Assembly (NCBI GenBank): GCA_032718475.1 | Contig: JAUCBJ010008056.1 | Coordinates: 1-64,000 of the forward strand | Direction of reading: 5' to 3' | Origin: Nemertoderma westbladi | Taxonomy: Eukaryota; Xenacoelomorpha; Nemertodermatida; Nemertodermatidae | Length of the DNA: 64,000 nucleotides | Shown here: positions 1 to 10,850 of the stretch, piece after piece | Layout of the letters: each line of letters opens with the position of its first letter | Numbering within the stretch: the first letter of the stretch is position 1 | Notes under the pieces: model-generated | What the model was told of the DNA's origin: nothing | The model's input: only the letters and a program-made list of their open reading frames with translations | Database searches by the model: none | Made by a program: the position numbers and the translations under genes

Positions 1-128
1 GAAGAGGCGAGGAGTACAAGAACAGAAGTCCACATCAGGTCCCAAGAATCAAACAGATGCGGAACGGGTAGATTGACTATACTCTTACTCAACCGCCCCA
101 CACAATAGACCACAGCAGCAGACCCCGG

Positions 129-853
129 CTGCGTTGCCAACGCCCGCGCGGCCCCCGGCTGCATCGCCAGCGTCCGCGCACCCCCCGGCTGCGTCGCCAG
201 CATCCGTGCGGCCCCTGGCTGCGTCGCCAATGTCCGCACGGCCCCCGGCTGCGTCGCTAACGCCCGTGCGGCCCCTGGCTGCGTCTCCAGCGCCCACGCG
301 GCCCCCGGCTGCGTCGCCAACGCCCGCACGGCCCCCGGCTGTGTCGCCAACGCCCGTGCGGCCCCCGACTGCGTCTCCAGCGCCCACGCGGCCCCCGGCT
401 GTGTCGTCAGCGTCCGCATGGCCCCCGGCTGCGTCGCCAACGCCCGCGCAGCCCCCGGCTGCGTCTCCAGCGCCCGCGCGGCCCCTGGCTGCGTCGCCAG
501 CGTCCGAGTGGCCCCCGGCTGTGTCGCCAATGCCCACGCGGCCCCCGGCTGCGTCGCCAACGCCCGCGTGGCCCCCAGCTGCATTTCCAGTGCCCGCGCG
601 CCCCCCGGCTGTGTCGCCAATGCCTGCGCGGCCCCCGGCTGCATCGCCAGCGTCCGCGCGGCCCCCGGTTGCGTCGCCAGCGCCTGTGCGGCCCCCGGCT
701 GCGTCGCCAGCGCCCGTGCGGCCCCCAGCTGCGTCTCCAGTGCCAGCGCGGCCCCCGGCTGCGTCGCCAATGCCCGCGCGGCCCCCTGCTGCATCGCCAA
801 CGCCCCCGCGGCCCCCGGCTGCGTCACCAGCGTCCGCGCGGCCCCCGGCATCA
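129..853. repeat. 30-bp GC-rich minisatellite, about 24 copies
   Basis: Tandem units of 30 bp fit the 60-base lines exactly, two per line, with a conserved GCCCCCGGCTGCGTC half and a more variable half. The unit is a multiple of three, so every frame stays open. The frame that continues into the LINE reads as a ten-residue Pro/Ala/Ser repeat (RPPAASPTPA-like). A 301-residue Gly/Ala-rich frame on the other strand is a by-product of the same periodicity. Copies differ by scattered transitions, so the array is not freshly expanded. Confidence 0.95.
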
Positions 854-3757
854 TTATCAACTGGTATCTCTCTCCATCTGTGCATAATGAATACTCGATC
901 AGCCCGCAACAAAAGTGCTGAAATAGTTGATTTCATCACGCAAAACAACATCGACATATGCGCGTTAACCGAAACATGGTTCAATCTCAAAGATGATGCT
1001 GTTAAAAGCCTTTGTACTCCCGATGGTTACACAACCAATGACTCCCCTAGGCTCGGCCGTTTGGGCGGAGGCACGGGAGTTATAGTAAAGAACTCTCTGC
1101 CAGTTACACTACACAGTGATGGCGAGAACAAGTCATTTGAATACTCAATATGGTTCATCAAATGCTCAAAAACCACACTATGTATGATTGTAATATATCG
1201 TATGCCATTTAGTCCTACCCACCCCGTCACTTGTTCAACATTTTTGAGAGAATTTCCCAAATTCATTGAACCATGGCTTTGTTGTGAACAGCGTCTAATT
1301 GTGGTGGGTGACTTCAACATACATGTCGATGCAAGAGATGACTACTATGCAAAAAAGCTAATAGACCTTCTCGATAGTATGGGTTTAACACAAAATGTTT
1401 TAGTCCCTACCCACGAAACAGGACATACTCTCGACTTGATATTGACTAGAAATTGTGACGACCTAGTCGTTAGTACCCCAGCAGCAACCTACTACATATC
1501 CGATCACTGTGCAGTACAATGCTTTTTATCAATACCCAAACCACCGACGGTTCCAAAAGTTATTCACTGGCGAGATTTAAAGTGTATAGTTATGGAAGAT
1601 TTCAATAACAGTATTAGTAACTCTGCTCTTTGTAAACCCGCATTCACCGATCTCAGCATAGACGAACAAGCAGTAACTTACAACAAGATCTTATCTGCAA
1701 TGATTGACAAATATGCCCCGATGAAAACCAAAGCAATCACTGAACGTTCAGGTCCTAAATGGTTTACCACAAGCGCAAGAAGTTTGAAAGCACAACGACG
1801 AGCAGCTGAACGACGCTGGCGACAGTCGAAATCTCCTACCGATTTGGAAGAATTTAAGCGAATACGAAAACTCTACGCTGTTAAGTTAATCGCAGATCGC
1901 AGGGCTTTCTACCGCGGTGAAATCGCTGCGTGTAATGGCGACCAAAAAGCATTGTTCAGTCTGGTAAACTCGCTGGCCAAACAAAAGAAAAACATAGTTT
2001 ATCCAAATCACAACTCACCAGTCGAGCTGGCTAATTTGTTTGCAGATTATTTTGCTGCAAAAATCCGAATTATCCGAGATGATCTAGACATTGCGAACTC
2101 CAGAACGGATCCTATGCAATGTAAATCTCATCAAATCTCTAGTGACCACACAAGAACTGCAACGCTTTCCCAATTCACTGTATTGCCTACCTCCGAAGTG
2201 GGACGACTAATATCATCAGCACCCAACAAGCAATGTCCTCAGGACCCATTGCCAACCAGTATCGTAAAACAGTGCATCTCGAGTCTTTGTATACCAATCA
2301 GTATTATGACAAACAACTCTCTGCAGAGCGGTAACGTCCCTGACGTTTGGAAAACGGCAACAGTCACGCCGACTTTAAAGAAAACTAATTTGAACTCGAT
2401 TATAAAATCCAACTTTCGACCTGTAAGTGGTTTACCATTTGTATCAAAAATTGCAGAGCGAGCAGTAATGTCACAATTCCTACCATACATTGATGAACAC
2501 CATCCTTTACCATGCACTGAATCGGGATATCGACGATTCCACAGTACCGAAACAGCCTTAATTAAAGTTCAATCCGATATCCTTATCAACATGGACAACA
2601 AGAAGGTGACATTTCTAGTGCTACTAGATCTAAGTGCCGCCTTCGACACTGTAGACCACGATCGGCTATTGAACGTATTCGAGTCGGACCTGGGAATTTG
2701 TGGCACCTGTCTCCGTTGGTTTTCATCGTTTCTCCGAGGACGTCATCAACACGTAACAACATTGGGTTCGAACTCTAAGGATCACTTACTAGAATATGGT
2801 TTTCCCCAGGGAGCTTGCTCATCATGTCACTACTTTGGGAACTTTGGCAGAGGGCTATTTAAAATCATCGAGCGACACTTACCGATTGCTTTACATGGAT
2901 ATGCAGATGATAAACAAACCTACCACGCATTTCAGCCAACTAACGAATCCGATGAAGCCGATGCACTAAAAGCTCTAGAAAATTGCATCGCAGATTTGCG
3001 CGAATGGTTCATCGAAAATAAACTAAAAATAAACGATGACAAAACCGAGTTTATAATATTAGGAACCCCGCAACAATTATCTAAACTAACTACTAAGTCT
3101 ATTCGTGTTGGGGACTTTGAAATATATCCAGCAAAATCGGTGAAGAACCTTGGTGCATGGCTCGATCCTGGTCTAACCATGAGCAAGTTCATAACAAAAA
3201 CTTGTAGCGCAGCCTTCTTCCACCTCCACAATATTCGACGCATCGCTAACTTTCTCGACCAGAAGTCTGCAGAAACCATCATACACTCGCTCATATCAAG
3301 CCGTATCGATTACTGTAACGGTCTTCTCTACGGTGTACCTGGCTACCAACTTGCAAAGTTGCAACGCGTACAAAACTCGGCTGCACGTCTACTAACCAAG
3401 GTTCACAAATACGATCACATCACTCCGAGTCTCAAGCAATTACATTGGCTACCAGTTCGGAAACGCATCGAATTCAAATTACTTCTCCTCGTTCACAAGT
3501 CCCGATCGCAACGAGCACCACAGTACATCCGCGAAATGCTAACCCCGGTGACCTACGCAAACCACACAACCCGAAGGTGCACTTCACTCTCGCTCGTCGA
3601 ACCGCGTTTTAACTGCCAAACTTTGGGCCGTCGGGCCTTCCCCATAGCCGCCCCCAGACTCTGGAATAAACTCCCCACAGATATCCGTTCGATTTCCGAT
3701 ACACCGACCTTCAAGCGACGACTCAAAACATACCTTTTCTCCATGGCATACGCATAA
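134..3757 (+). CDS. CR1/L2-like LINE endonuclease-reverse transcriptase with repeat-encoded N-terminus
   Basis: One open frame of 1207 codons. The first ~240 residues are the minisatellite-encoded Pro/Ala repeat. From about residue 250 an APE-type endonuclease follows: N-T-R-S, LTETWF, VVGDFN and ISDH motifs in order. The reverse transcriptase has motif A (LLDLSAAFDTVDHDRLL) and a YADD catalytic box. The C-terminus ends in the FKRRLKTYLF pattern usual for CR1/L2 elements. No ATG begins the frame: position 134 is TTG and the first in-frame ATG lies inside the repeat, so the natural start is uncertain. The stretch after FPQGA, normally a conserved G-P-L-F-Y block, is unrecognisable although the length is kept, which suggests paired frameshifts. 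The product would nick DNA and reverse-transcribe its own mRNA; this copy may be inactive. Confidence 0.85.
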   Translation: MPTPARPPAASPASAHPPAASPASVRPLAASPMSARPPAASLTPVRPLAASPAPTRPPAASPTPARPPAVSPTPVRPPTASPAPTRPPAVSSASAWPPAASPTPAQPPAASPAPARPLAASPASEWPPAVSPMPTRPPAASPTPAWPPAAFPVPARPPAVSPMPARPPAASPASARPPVASPAPVRPPAASPAPVRPPAASPVPARPPAASPMPARPPAASPTPPRPPAASPASARPPASLSTGISLHLCIMNTRSARNKSAEIVDFITQNNIDICALTETWFNLKDDAVKSLCTPDGYTTNDSPRLGRLGGGTGVIVKNSLPVTLHSDGENKSFEYSIWFIKCSKTTLCMIVIYRMPFSPTHPVTCSTFLREFPKFIEPWLCCEQRLIVVGDFNIHVDARDDYYAKKLIDLLDSMGLTQNVLVPTHETGHTLDLILTRNCDDLVVSTPAATYYISDHCAVQCFLSIPKPPTVPKVIHWRDLKCIVMEDFNNSISNSALCKPAFTDLSIDEQAVTYNKILSAMIDKYAPMKTKAITERSGPKWFTTSARSLKAQRRAAERRWRQSKSPTDLEEFKRIRKLYAVKLIADRRAFYRGEIAACNGDQKALFSLVNSLAKQKKNIVYPNHNSPVELANLFADYFAAKIRIIRDDLDIANSRTDPMQCKSHQISSDHTRTATLSQFTVLPTSEVGRLISSAPNKQCPQDPLPTSIVKQCISSLCIPISIMTNNSLQSGNVPDVWKTATVTPTLKKTNLNSIIKSNFRPVSGLPFVSKIAERAVMSQFLPYIDEHHPLPCTESGYRRFHSTETALIKVQSDILINMDNKKVTFLVLLDLSAAFDTVDHDRLLNVFESDLGICGTCLRWFSSFLRGRHQHVTTLGSNSKDHLLEYGFPQGACSSCHYFGNFGRGLFKIIERHLPIALHGYADDKQTYHAFQPTNESDEADALKALENCIADLREWFIENKLKINDDKTEFIILGTPQQLSKLTTKSIRVGDFEIYPAKSVKNLGAWLDPGLTMSKFITKTCSAAFFHLHNIRRIANFLDQKSAETIIHSLISSRIDYCNGLLYGVPGYQLAKLQRVQNSAARLLTKVHKYDHITPSLKQLHWLPVRKRIEFKLLLLVHKSRSQRAPQYIREMLTPVTYANHTTRRCTSLSLVEPRFNCQTLGRRAFPIAAPRLWNKLPTDIRSISDTPTFKRRLKTYLFSMAYA

Positions 3758-4629
3758 TTAGTTTCGAATACCTCTAGTATTTAATTTAATTATATTATCT
3801 AATTTGCTTCATTGAACTTTCTTTTAATGCTCTAATAATGTTGGTATGTATACTGCATTGTATATCGTACAAACTTTTTTTCTTTTAACCATGTATTTTA
3901 ACAAGCTCTAATTAATTTTACTTATATTGAAAATTTGAACTGAACTGTTGATTGAACCGTTTTATTTATTGAAGTATTCGTAATTGTATTACTGAACTTT
4001 ATGTTGATCGTTGTCGTGTCACATATCTGCCTGTTTTTTAATGCCCCAATTGTGTAACGTTATCAAAATTTGCCGGTTTTAATGCTCTAAATATTTTACA
4101 TATTCGTTTGTCACTTAATTGTCCGTTTTAAATCCCTAATTAATTATTTTGCTTATATTAGTTGATCACGAATTTGTCTATTTTGATACTTTTCGCCACG
4201 CAATAAAATTACAAACTGCATTGTCAATTTGTAGTAATTAATTTAAGTATTTGTAATTGTATCACTGAACTTATGCTGATCGTTGTCGTGTAACATATCT
4301 GCCTGTTTTTAATGCCCCAATTGTGTAACATTATCAAAATTTGCCGGTTTTATTTTAATGCTCTAAATATTTTACATATTTTTTATGACATATATTTATC
4401 ATATATTTTACATATCGCTTACTTGTCCGTTTTAATATCCAAAATATTTTACTTTATCACTAATTTGTCTGTATTTGGTGCATTAATTGAGTTTCTTATA
4501 TCCGTTTATCGTACTTTATCGCTATGTACCAATATCTCTAGATAGTGACTTAAGCGCCTTAGCGTACTGTTTAATTATTGTAAATTTGGCGCTATACAAA
4601 TTTATTTTATTATTATTATTATTATTACT
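854..4629 (+). mobile_element. CR1/L2-like LINE insertion with 3' UTR and (ATT)n tail
   Basis: The element proper begins where the minisatellite stops, just before the endonuclease. It continues through the stop at 3757 and an ~870-bp AT-rich 3' UTR, and ends in an ATT microsatellite near 4600-4629. Short microsatellite tails instead of poly(A) are common in CR1/L2 elements. No clear target-site duplication is visible because the 5' side is the minisatellite. The element is probably 5'-truncated at the repeat. Confidence 0.7.
3972..4485 (+). repeat. 273-bp tandem duplication in the LINE 3' UTR
   Basis: Two copies start at 3972 and 4245. The first ~137 bp (GTAATTGTAT...CTGATCGTTGTCGTG...AATGCCCCAATTGTGTAAC) match closely, and the rest matches more loosely with small indels. 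Tandem repeats in the 3' UTR are known in several LINE clades and may belong to the sequence recognised by the RT. Confidence 0.8.
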
Positions 4630-4918
4630 TTATATTTTTATCACCAATTTTTATTCATAAAAACAGTATTATTAAAACAGTACTATTGCTCTACTTAATA
4701 AAAACAGATGCTATTCTTACAGGTAGGAAACTTAAGCTGTAAACTTAATGGTTTTAGGTAATTTTCGTATTTATTTATTTCTTGTTGGTGCTGATAATAT
4801 AAATTGGTATATAAATAATAATAATAAAAATGTATTTATTGATCCAAATATATTGAATTAAAAGGTGCACCGCACCGACTGTGTATATTAAAATTGCACT
4901 AAATTAGTTTATGTCCAG
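4630..4918. other. AT-rich spacer, no feature seen
   Basis: AT-rich sequence with short ATA and AATA runs between the LINE tail and the Thr-rich repeat. I see no open frame, tail or inverted repeat of note. Confidence 0.6.
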
Positions 4919-7309
4919 TTGGGCTCTGTTGTGGGTCTAAATCGTTTTATTATTATATGGAATATATTTATACAGCCAATAACTAGTAAAGCAACAACAA
5001 CTACAGAGGAGGGAACAACTACTGAAATGGCACCAACAACTACTGAAATGGCACCAACAACTACTGAAAAGGCATCGACAACTAAGGAAATGGCTCCAAC
5101 AACTACTGAAAAGGCATCGACAACTACAGAAGTGGCACCAACAACTACTGAAAAGGCATCGACAACTACTGAAATGGCACCAACAACTACTGAAAAGGCA
5201 TCGACAACTACTGAAATGGCACTAACAACTACTGAAAAGGCATCGACAACTACTGAAATGGCACGAACAACTACTGAAAAGGCATCGACAACTACTGAAA
5301 TGGCACCAACAACTACTGAAAAGGCATCGACAACTACAGAAATGGCACCAACAACTACTGAAATGGCACCAACAACTACTGAAAAGGCACCAACAACTAC
5401 TGAAATGGCACCAACAACTACTGAAAAGGCACCAACAACTACTGAAAAGGCACCAACAACTACTGAAATGACACCAACAACTACTGAAAAGGAATCGACA
5501 ACTACTGAAATGCCACCAACAACAACTGAAAAGGCATCGACACCTACTGAAATGGCACCAACAACTACTGAAAAGGCATCGACAACTAATGAAATGGCAC
5601 CAATAACTACTGAAAAGGCATCGACAACAAATGAAATGGCACCAACAACTACTGAAAAGGCATCGACAACTACTGAAATGGCACCAACAACTACTGAAAT
5701 GGCACCAACAACTACTGAAAAGGCACCAACAACTACTGAAATGGCACCAACAACTACTGAAAAGGCATCGACAACAAATGAAATGGCACCAACAACTACT
5801 GAAAAGGCATCGACAACTAATAAAATGGCACCAACAACAACTGAAAAGGCATCGACAACTACTGAAATGGCACCAACAACTACTGAAATGGCACCAACAA
5901 CTACTGAAAAGGCACCAACAACTACTGAAATGGCACCAACAACTACTGAAAAGGCATCGACAACAAATGAAATGGCACCAACAACTACTGAAAAGGCATC
6001 GACAACTAATAAAATGGCACCAACAACAACTGAAAAGGCATCGACAACTACTGAAATGGCACCAACAACTACTGAAATGGCTCCAACAACTACTGAAATG
6101 GCACCAACAACTACTGAAAAGGCACCAACAACTACTGAAAAGGCACCAACAACTACTGAAATGGCACCAACAACTACTGAAAAGGCATCGACAACTACTG
6201 AAATGGCACCAACAACTACTGAAAAGGCATCGACAACTACTGAAATGGCACCAGCTACTACCAATCAAGCAGCAACAACTACTGAAATGGCTCCAACAAC
6301 TGCTGAAATGGCTGCAACAACTGCTGAAATGGCTGAAACGACTGCTGAAATGGCACCAACAACTACTGAAAAGGCATCGACAACTACTGAAATGGCACGA
6401 AAGGGGTGGGGATACAAATGGATTGTTACTCTAATATTCTCAATAATCACTACTACTAGCACTAGCACTAACCTATCAGTATATAGGAAACCCACTAACA
6501 GCAACCGTTATGTACATCCTGTATCTCATGTTCCAAGTACTTTGTTACGTCAAGTCATTTATAGTATGAAGTGTCGTGCACTTAGATACTGTTCCACTGA
6601 AACTCTTTTGAACTCTGAAATCAGCCTTCTAAAGGATATATTTTTAAATAATGGATACCCCGAATCTCTAATAAACTCAGTCTTATTCACTCACCCTACT
6701 GTAAAAAATAAACCGTCTGCTGATGATGGTATAACATGCGTTATTCCTTATATCAGTACTGTATCTCCCCAAATCAAATCTATTTTAAAAAAAGTTGGTT
6801 TCAATACAGTTTATTCGTATTATCATCAATTAGGTCAGTATCTTTTCAATAAATATTACGGCCCAAATGCAACAACAGATGCTAATATTTTTCATATGCA
6901 GTCACTTATATACAATATCTCTTGTGCCGGCTGCCCCGTAAATAGTTATATTTGTAAAACAGTTCGATATTTATCTAGCCGATACCGAGAGCACGTTAAT
7001 GCTATCGAAAAATCGGATACAGACCATACTGGTCTTGAAGAACACATTTTATTGAACGATACATCACACACTTTTAATAAAAACAGTGTTTCTGTTATCA
7101 AATTAGTACATGATGTAAAGTTAGTACCAACTTATGAATCGATTTATATTCGAGCAAAAAAGGACAATTTATTAAATTCTAACAAAGATTTAGAATATTC
7201 TAAGTATGTGTCTCCTGAATGGGATCCAATATTACTATCCGTCGTTCGCTGGCCGACCTTTACTGTTTTCTATAACTGTCCCGCCAGATGGAAATGTTAC
7301 ACCTTCTAA
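4919..7309 (+). CDS. Thr/Glu-rich repeat frame fused to a Penelope-like RT end and GIY-YIG endonuclease
   Basis: A 796-codon open frame (TTG at its start, not ATG). Residues ~25-495 are heptads TTTEMAP and TTTEKAS. From about residue 515 comes the end of a Penelope-like reverse transcriptase: SVYRKPTNSNRY, then a histidine/serine turn and NGYPESLINSVL. It is followed by a GIY-YIG-type block with ISCAGCP, Y-I-x-K-T and R-Y-R-E-H. The usual YIG is YIC here, a departure at a conserved glycine. The palm and fingers of the RT are absent. The frame runs a few dozen codons past the element into antisense BEL-A sequence. The heptads look like a mucin-type tract, but no signal peptide is seen, so I infer a chance in-frame junction more than a host mucin gene. 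Confidence 0.6.
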   Translation: MGSVVGLNRFIIIWNIFIQPITSKATTTTEEGTTTEMAPTTTEMAPTTTEKASTTKEMAPTTTEKASTTTEVAPTTTEKASTTTEMAPTTTEKASTTTEMALTTTEKASTTTEMARTTTEKASTTTEMAPTTTEKASTTTEMAPTTTEMAPTTTEKAPTTTEMAPTTTEKAPTTTEKAPTTTEMTPTTTEKESTTTEMPPTTTEKASTPTEMAPTTTEKASTTNEMAPITTEKASTTNEMAPTTTEKASTTTEMAPTTTEMAPTTTEKAPTTTEMAPTTTEKASTTNEMAPTTTEKASTTNKMAPTTTEKASTTTEMAPTTTEMAPTTTEKAPTTTEMAPTTTEKASTTNEMAPTTTEKASTTNKMAPTTTEKASTTTEMAPTTTEMAPTTTEMAPTTTEKAPTTTEKAPTTTEMAPTTTEKASTTTEMAPTTTEKASTTTEMAPATTNQAATTTEMAPTTAEMAATTAEMAETTAEMAPTTTEKASTTTEMARKGWGYKWIVTLIFSIITTTSTSTNLSVYRKPTNSNRYVHPVSHVPSTLLRQVIYSMKCRALRYCSTETLLNSEISLLKDIFLNNGYPESLINSVLFTHPTVKNKPSADDGITCVIPYISTVSPQIKSILKKVGFNTVYSYYHQLGQYLFNKYYGPNATTDANIFHMQSLIYNISCAGCPVNSYICKTVRYLSSRYREHVNAIEKSDTDHTGLEEHILLNDTSHTFNKNSVSVIKLVHDVKLVPTYESIYIRAKKDNLLNSNKDLEYSKYVSPEWDPILLSVVRWPTFTVFYNCPARWKCYTF
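4995..6399 (+). repeat. 21-bp (42-bp dimeric) minisatellite encoding TTTE(M/K)A(P/S)
   Basis: About 66 units of ACAACTACTGAAATGGCACC type. Many alternate as TTTEMAP-TTTEKAS, giving a 42-bp higher-order period. Longer blocks are duplicated too: the stretch around 5640-5830 recurs around 5830-6030. The last units (6290-6350) drift to TAEMA. All frames are open on both strands, which explains the long valine-rich antisense frame here. Confidence 0.95.
6465..7225 (+). mobile_element. 5'-truncated Penelope-like element
   Basis: Only the RT thumb region and the GIY-YIG endonuclease remain, ending near the YVSPEWDPIL stretch. Penelope-like elements are a separate retroelement class whose endonuclease is homologous to GIY-YIG homing nucleases. 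The CCHH zinc-finger linker seen in some families is not obvious, though an ISCAGCP cysteine pair precedes the nuclease. Its right end abuts the decayed 3' end of BEL-A at about 7225-7260. Confidence 0.75.
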
Positions 7310-10300
7310 CAGGCATAACTTCGTTATATGACGAAGGTATGTCGATCCATTGTAACGCACTCTCGCTGATCTTACCAAACCGTCATTTCCCATATTCACT
7401 GACTCCACAATGGCCGTTACCCATGCACCTCGATCCTTAGTGTCACTCATTACTAGGACTAGGTCGCCTGGCTGCAAGTTGCGCTCCCGAGTAAACCACC
7501 GTTGTCGCTCACACAGTAGTGGAAGATATTCGTCTAAGTACCGAGTCCAGAAGATATGTGCAAGTTGCTGTCCCTGTTCCCACGTCCTGCGTGCGTAAAT
7601 GGCGTCGGTGTCAAATTGCCCCGGAACTCGTGAAGCAGGCCGTCTGAGTAGGAGGTCATTTGGTGTGAGTGGTTGGTCCGCCGTTGGATCATCGGTTGCG
7701 GCGCACAATGGTCTAGAGTTCATGATTCTTGCGATCTCTGCTAAGGCCATTCTCAGTGTGTCTTCGTCAACTAATGCATTGCTGAGTGTTGCTTTCAGTC
7801 CATTCTTTACTATTCCTATTTGTCTCTCCCAAACCCCACTTGTATGCGATGCGTATGGAACTTGAAATTCCCACTCGGTCCCAGGTCCTATTTGTTTACT
7901 TATTATACCGCTGTTCCACTTCGTCATTGCTTCACACAGTTCTCGCTCGGCCCCAACAAAATTGGTCCAATATCGGATTGTATTAGTTTCACATCGCCGT
8001 GTGCGCATATAAATCGTCGATAAACATTAATAAACGACGCCGCAGATGCATCATGTGCAATGTCGAGGGCCACAGCCCGGCTGGTCAGGCAAGTGAAGAT
8101 TGCCCCCCATCGTTTCTCTGTCCCCCTTCCTCGTGTCACGTACATAGGTCCCCAGTAGTCACATCCACAGTAGGTAAAACAGGGTTCGAATGCGGTTATC
8201 CTGTCTAGAGGTAGGGGCGCCATCAGTTGTTTCATGGCTCTGGGGTGTATTTTTTTACAGGTTATGCATCTAGATAGGATTTTCTTGACTAGTGCTTGTC
8301 CACCTATGATCCAGAAACGCTTCCTAACGCTTGCCACGGTATGCTCTCGGCCTGCGTGCAAGTTGTGTCGGTGCAGCTGCGTGATGACCATTCTGGCCAT
8401 AAGACCCTTTGAGTGGAGGATTATCGGCTCCTTCATGTCGCGGTCTACCGGAGCCTGTACAATTCTACTCCCCATTCGTAGTATGTGATTTTCATCCAGG
8501 AAGGGATTTAGTTTATATAATGGGCTGGATTTAAGTACAGCTGCTCCACCTCGTAGTTTGTTTAACTCAGTAGGAAATTCAATTTCCTGTGAATGTTGCA
8601 GTAGTTGCCTTTCTGCCAGCAGGCGTTCTCTCACGCTTAGTCTACCCTTTCCCAAACTGTTTGGCATTGCTTTCATTATGGAGTCTGAGTAATATTGCAG
8701 GGGTCTACGGTGAGTTGTTGCGGTTGTCCCGAAATTTACTTCGTGCTCTTGACGTTCTGCTTTCCTAACAAGTGCGACTTGCTGCATCCATATTTTATAT
8801 CTAGAAAGCCATGCCACACGTTGGATGGCCTTTTCCAGTTTTTCGTTAGAGTTCAAGATTTTTTCCAATAGGTTGTTTTCAGCTAACGGTCTCTTCGTTG
8901 CTAACATAACATCTACCTTCTGCTTAGACAGTACAGACTCTTCATAGTCTATGAGATCCTGGTAGGACATTTCGTCCACTCTCCTCTCGTTGTCTCTTAA
9001 ACTGTCGTCTGGTTTAAACGCAGTATGGTCCCCAACCGCTTCCGTGAGTGGGTGATCCACGATTGTATCGTTTATTAAAGGCTGTAGAACCCAAGACATT
9101 GGGTCACCAACATTGTTTGTCCCATTTGGATTATGCAGTTCCGTGGCAGCCACCGGTTCTGGCTCTTTGGTATCTGCTGCGTGCTCCTGCTGGTGAACTA
9201 TCGTACCTTCTTTGATCATGACTAACGCACATGCTTTACGTACTTCTTTCCTACTTTGTGTTGGTTCTGGGATTCTTTTTAGTTGTTTTCGGCGAAAATC
9301 TGTTCGTGCCTCCACCGCATTGTCTAGTTCAGGTTCATGTATGTATGGTACCCTTGGGTTCATGTCCCCTGGCAAGGGGTTTTTCTTTAACTCCATACCT
9401 GGTTCTGGCTGCTTCCCCATATACATGAAGTCTGCTGATGGCCATTCTGTCTGACTGGTTAGAAGAAATCGTGGCCCTTCACTCCATATCTTGAAGCTTT
9501 TGATGAACTCTCACGGAAATGCTCCCCTACTTGCCATATCAGCTGGGTTGTCCTTACCCCTAACGTGGTGCCATTGGTCTGGTCTCGATACGGATGTAAT
9601 TTCGTGTACTCGGTTCAGTATGAAGGTGGGATACCTCCTTCCCTCGTTTGCTATATAGTTTAAGGTTGTTCGTGAGTCACTCCAGTAGTGTGCTTGGTTG
9701 ATTTTAATATCTATTTCCTCCAGGATGGTCCTTGCAAGTTGGATTGCTAAAACGGCAGATTGGAGTTCCTTCCTTGGTATTGATATAAACTTGTTTGCTA
9801 TAAACGTGTTTTCGAGGCTACAAAGGCAGTCATAGCTGTGCGCTCCAGCTCATCAAGTTGCTCAGTCAGCACTGGCTCTAATGGTATAGGTTCCTTCATC
9901 ATCAACTTCCTTAAATACGCTACTGCTCCATAGCCAGTCTCACATGCGTCGCAGAATGTATGCAGCTCTATCCAATCTGAGTCATCCCTATCTGGAAAAT
10001 ACGGTCTTGCAAACTTGACTTGATTGACTAGATGCAGCTGGTCCACCCAGGTCCCCCAACGTTCTAGAAAGTCATTACTTAGGTTATCGTCCCAGCCTGG
10101 TGTGGTTAGGGTTAATTATCTCATAAACCTCTTTCCTATTAGTACGACAGGGCCGATGAATCCCAAAGGATCATATATACTTGCGATGATAGATACACAG
10201 TCTCTCTTAGTCTTTGCTCCTCGGCGTGGAACTGACTGTATGGCGATTGTATCATTATGTGTATCCCATTTGAGTCCGAGCGCTCTGGCTATTGGAAGAT

Positions 10301-10850
10301 TATCCAAATCTAGGTCTATATCTGGCCCTGCTCGACGCTCTTTTGGAATCGCTGCCATGAATTCTTTCGAGTTGCTCATAAACTTAGTCAAGTTGAACCC
10401 ACCCATTGCTAGACATCTTATCAGTTCATCAGCTAGTTCAAGTGCGGTTTTGTAACATCTGCAGGATTTCATACCATCGTCAACATAGAAGTATCTTAGT
10501 ATGGTTTTTATTGCCTCCTCTGAGAATCTATTTTTATTGTCATTTGCTACGCGTCTTAGTGTGGCTCCAGCGTTGCTTGGCGAGGACTTGGCTCCGAAGG
10601 GATTTACTAGCATCTGGTATAGCTCTGGTGTAGTCTCCCTACCCTCATCATAAAATAAAAAACGTAGGCTATCTGCATCTTTTTCTGGGACCCTTATCTG
10701 GTAGTACATGGCCTCTATATCGCAGGCAAAGGCTACTTTCTCAAGTCGAAAACGAATTAGAACTCCAAGTAGTAGACTGGTCTGAGATGGTCCGTCAAGC
10801 AATTGGGAATTCAGTGATTGCCCCTTGTATACTGCTGCAGCGTCGAATAC
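7235..10850 (-). pseudogene. BEL-A pol, C-terminal part (RT, RNase H-like, integrase)
   Basis: Read from 10850 downward. The RT has motif A CDIEAMYYQI and catalytic YVDD (RYFYVDDGM). An RNase H / A17-type region follows (FCDACETGYGAVAYL, then YWSDSRT and DMASRGAFP). Next is the integrase zinc site (H-x3-H ... CITCKK), the integrase core (CGCDYWGPM, IQSD) and the DUF5641-type tail (NLQPGDLVLVMSD). It is broken by a TAA near 10113, a frameshift near 9815, a TGA near 9510 and a frameshift near 7985. Order and motifs are those of BEL/Pao. The segment starts abruptly at BEL-B's target duplication, where BEL-B interrupts the RT. Confidence 0.9.
10846..10850. other. Target-site duplication of BEL-B, left copy (AATAC)
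   Basis: AATAC immediately precedes the left LTR and recurs immediately after the right LTR at 29720-29724. A 5-bp duplication is typical of BEL/Pao and Gypsy integrases. Confidence 0.9.

Noticed and set aside
85-990. 301-residue collagen-like Gly/Ala frame on the minus strand
   Set aside because: It is the reverse reading of the 30-bp minisatellite; every frame is open there because the unit is a multiple of three.
4909-6264. 451-residue valine-rich and 348-residue Cys/Phe-rich minus-strand frames
   Set aside because: Antisense shadows of the 21-bp TTTE repeat.
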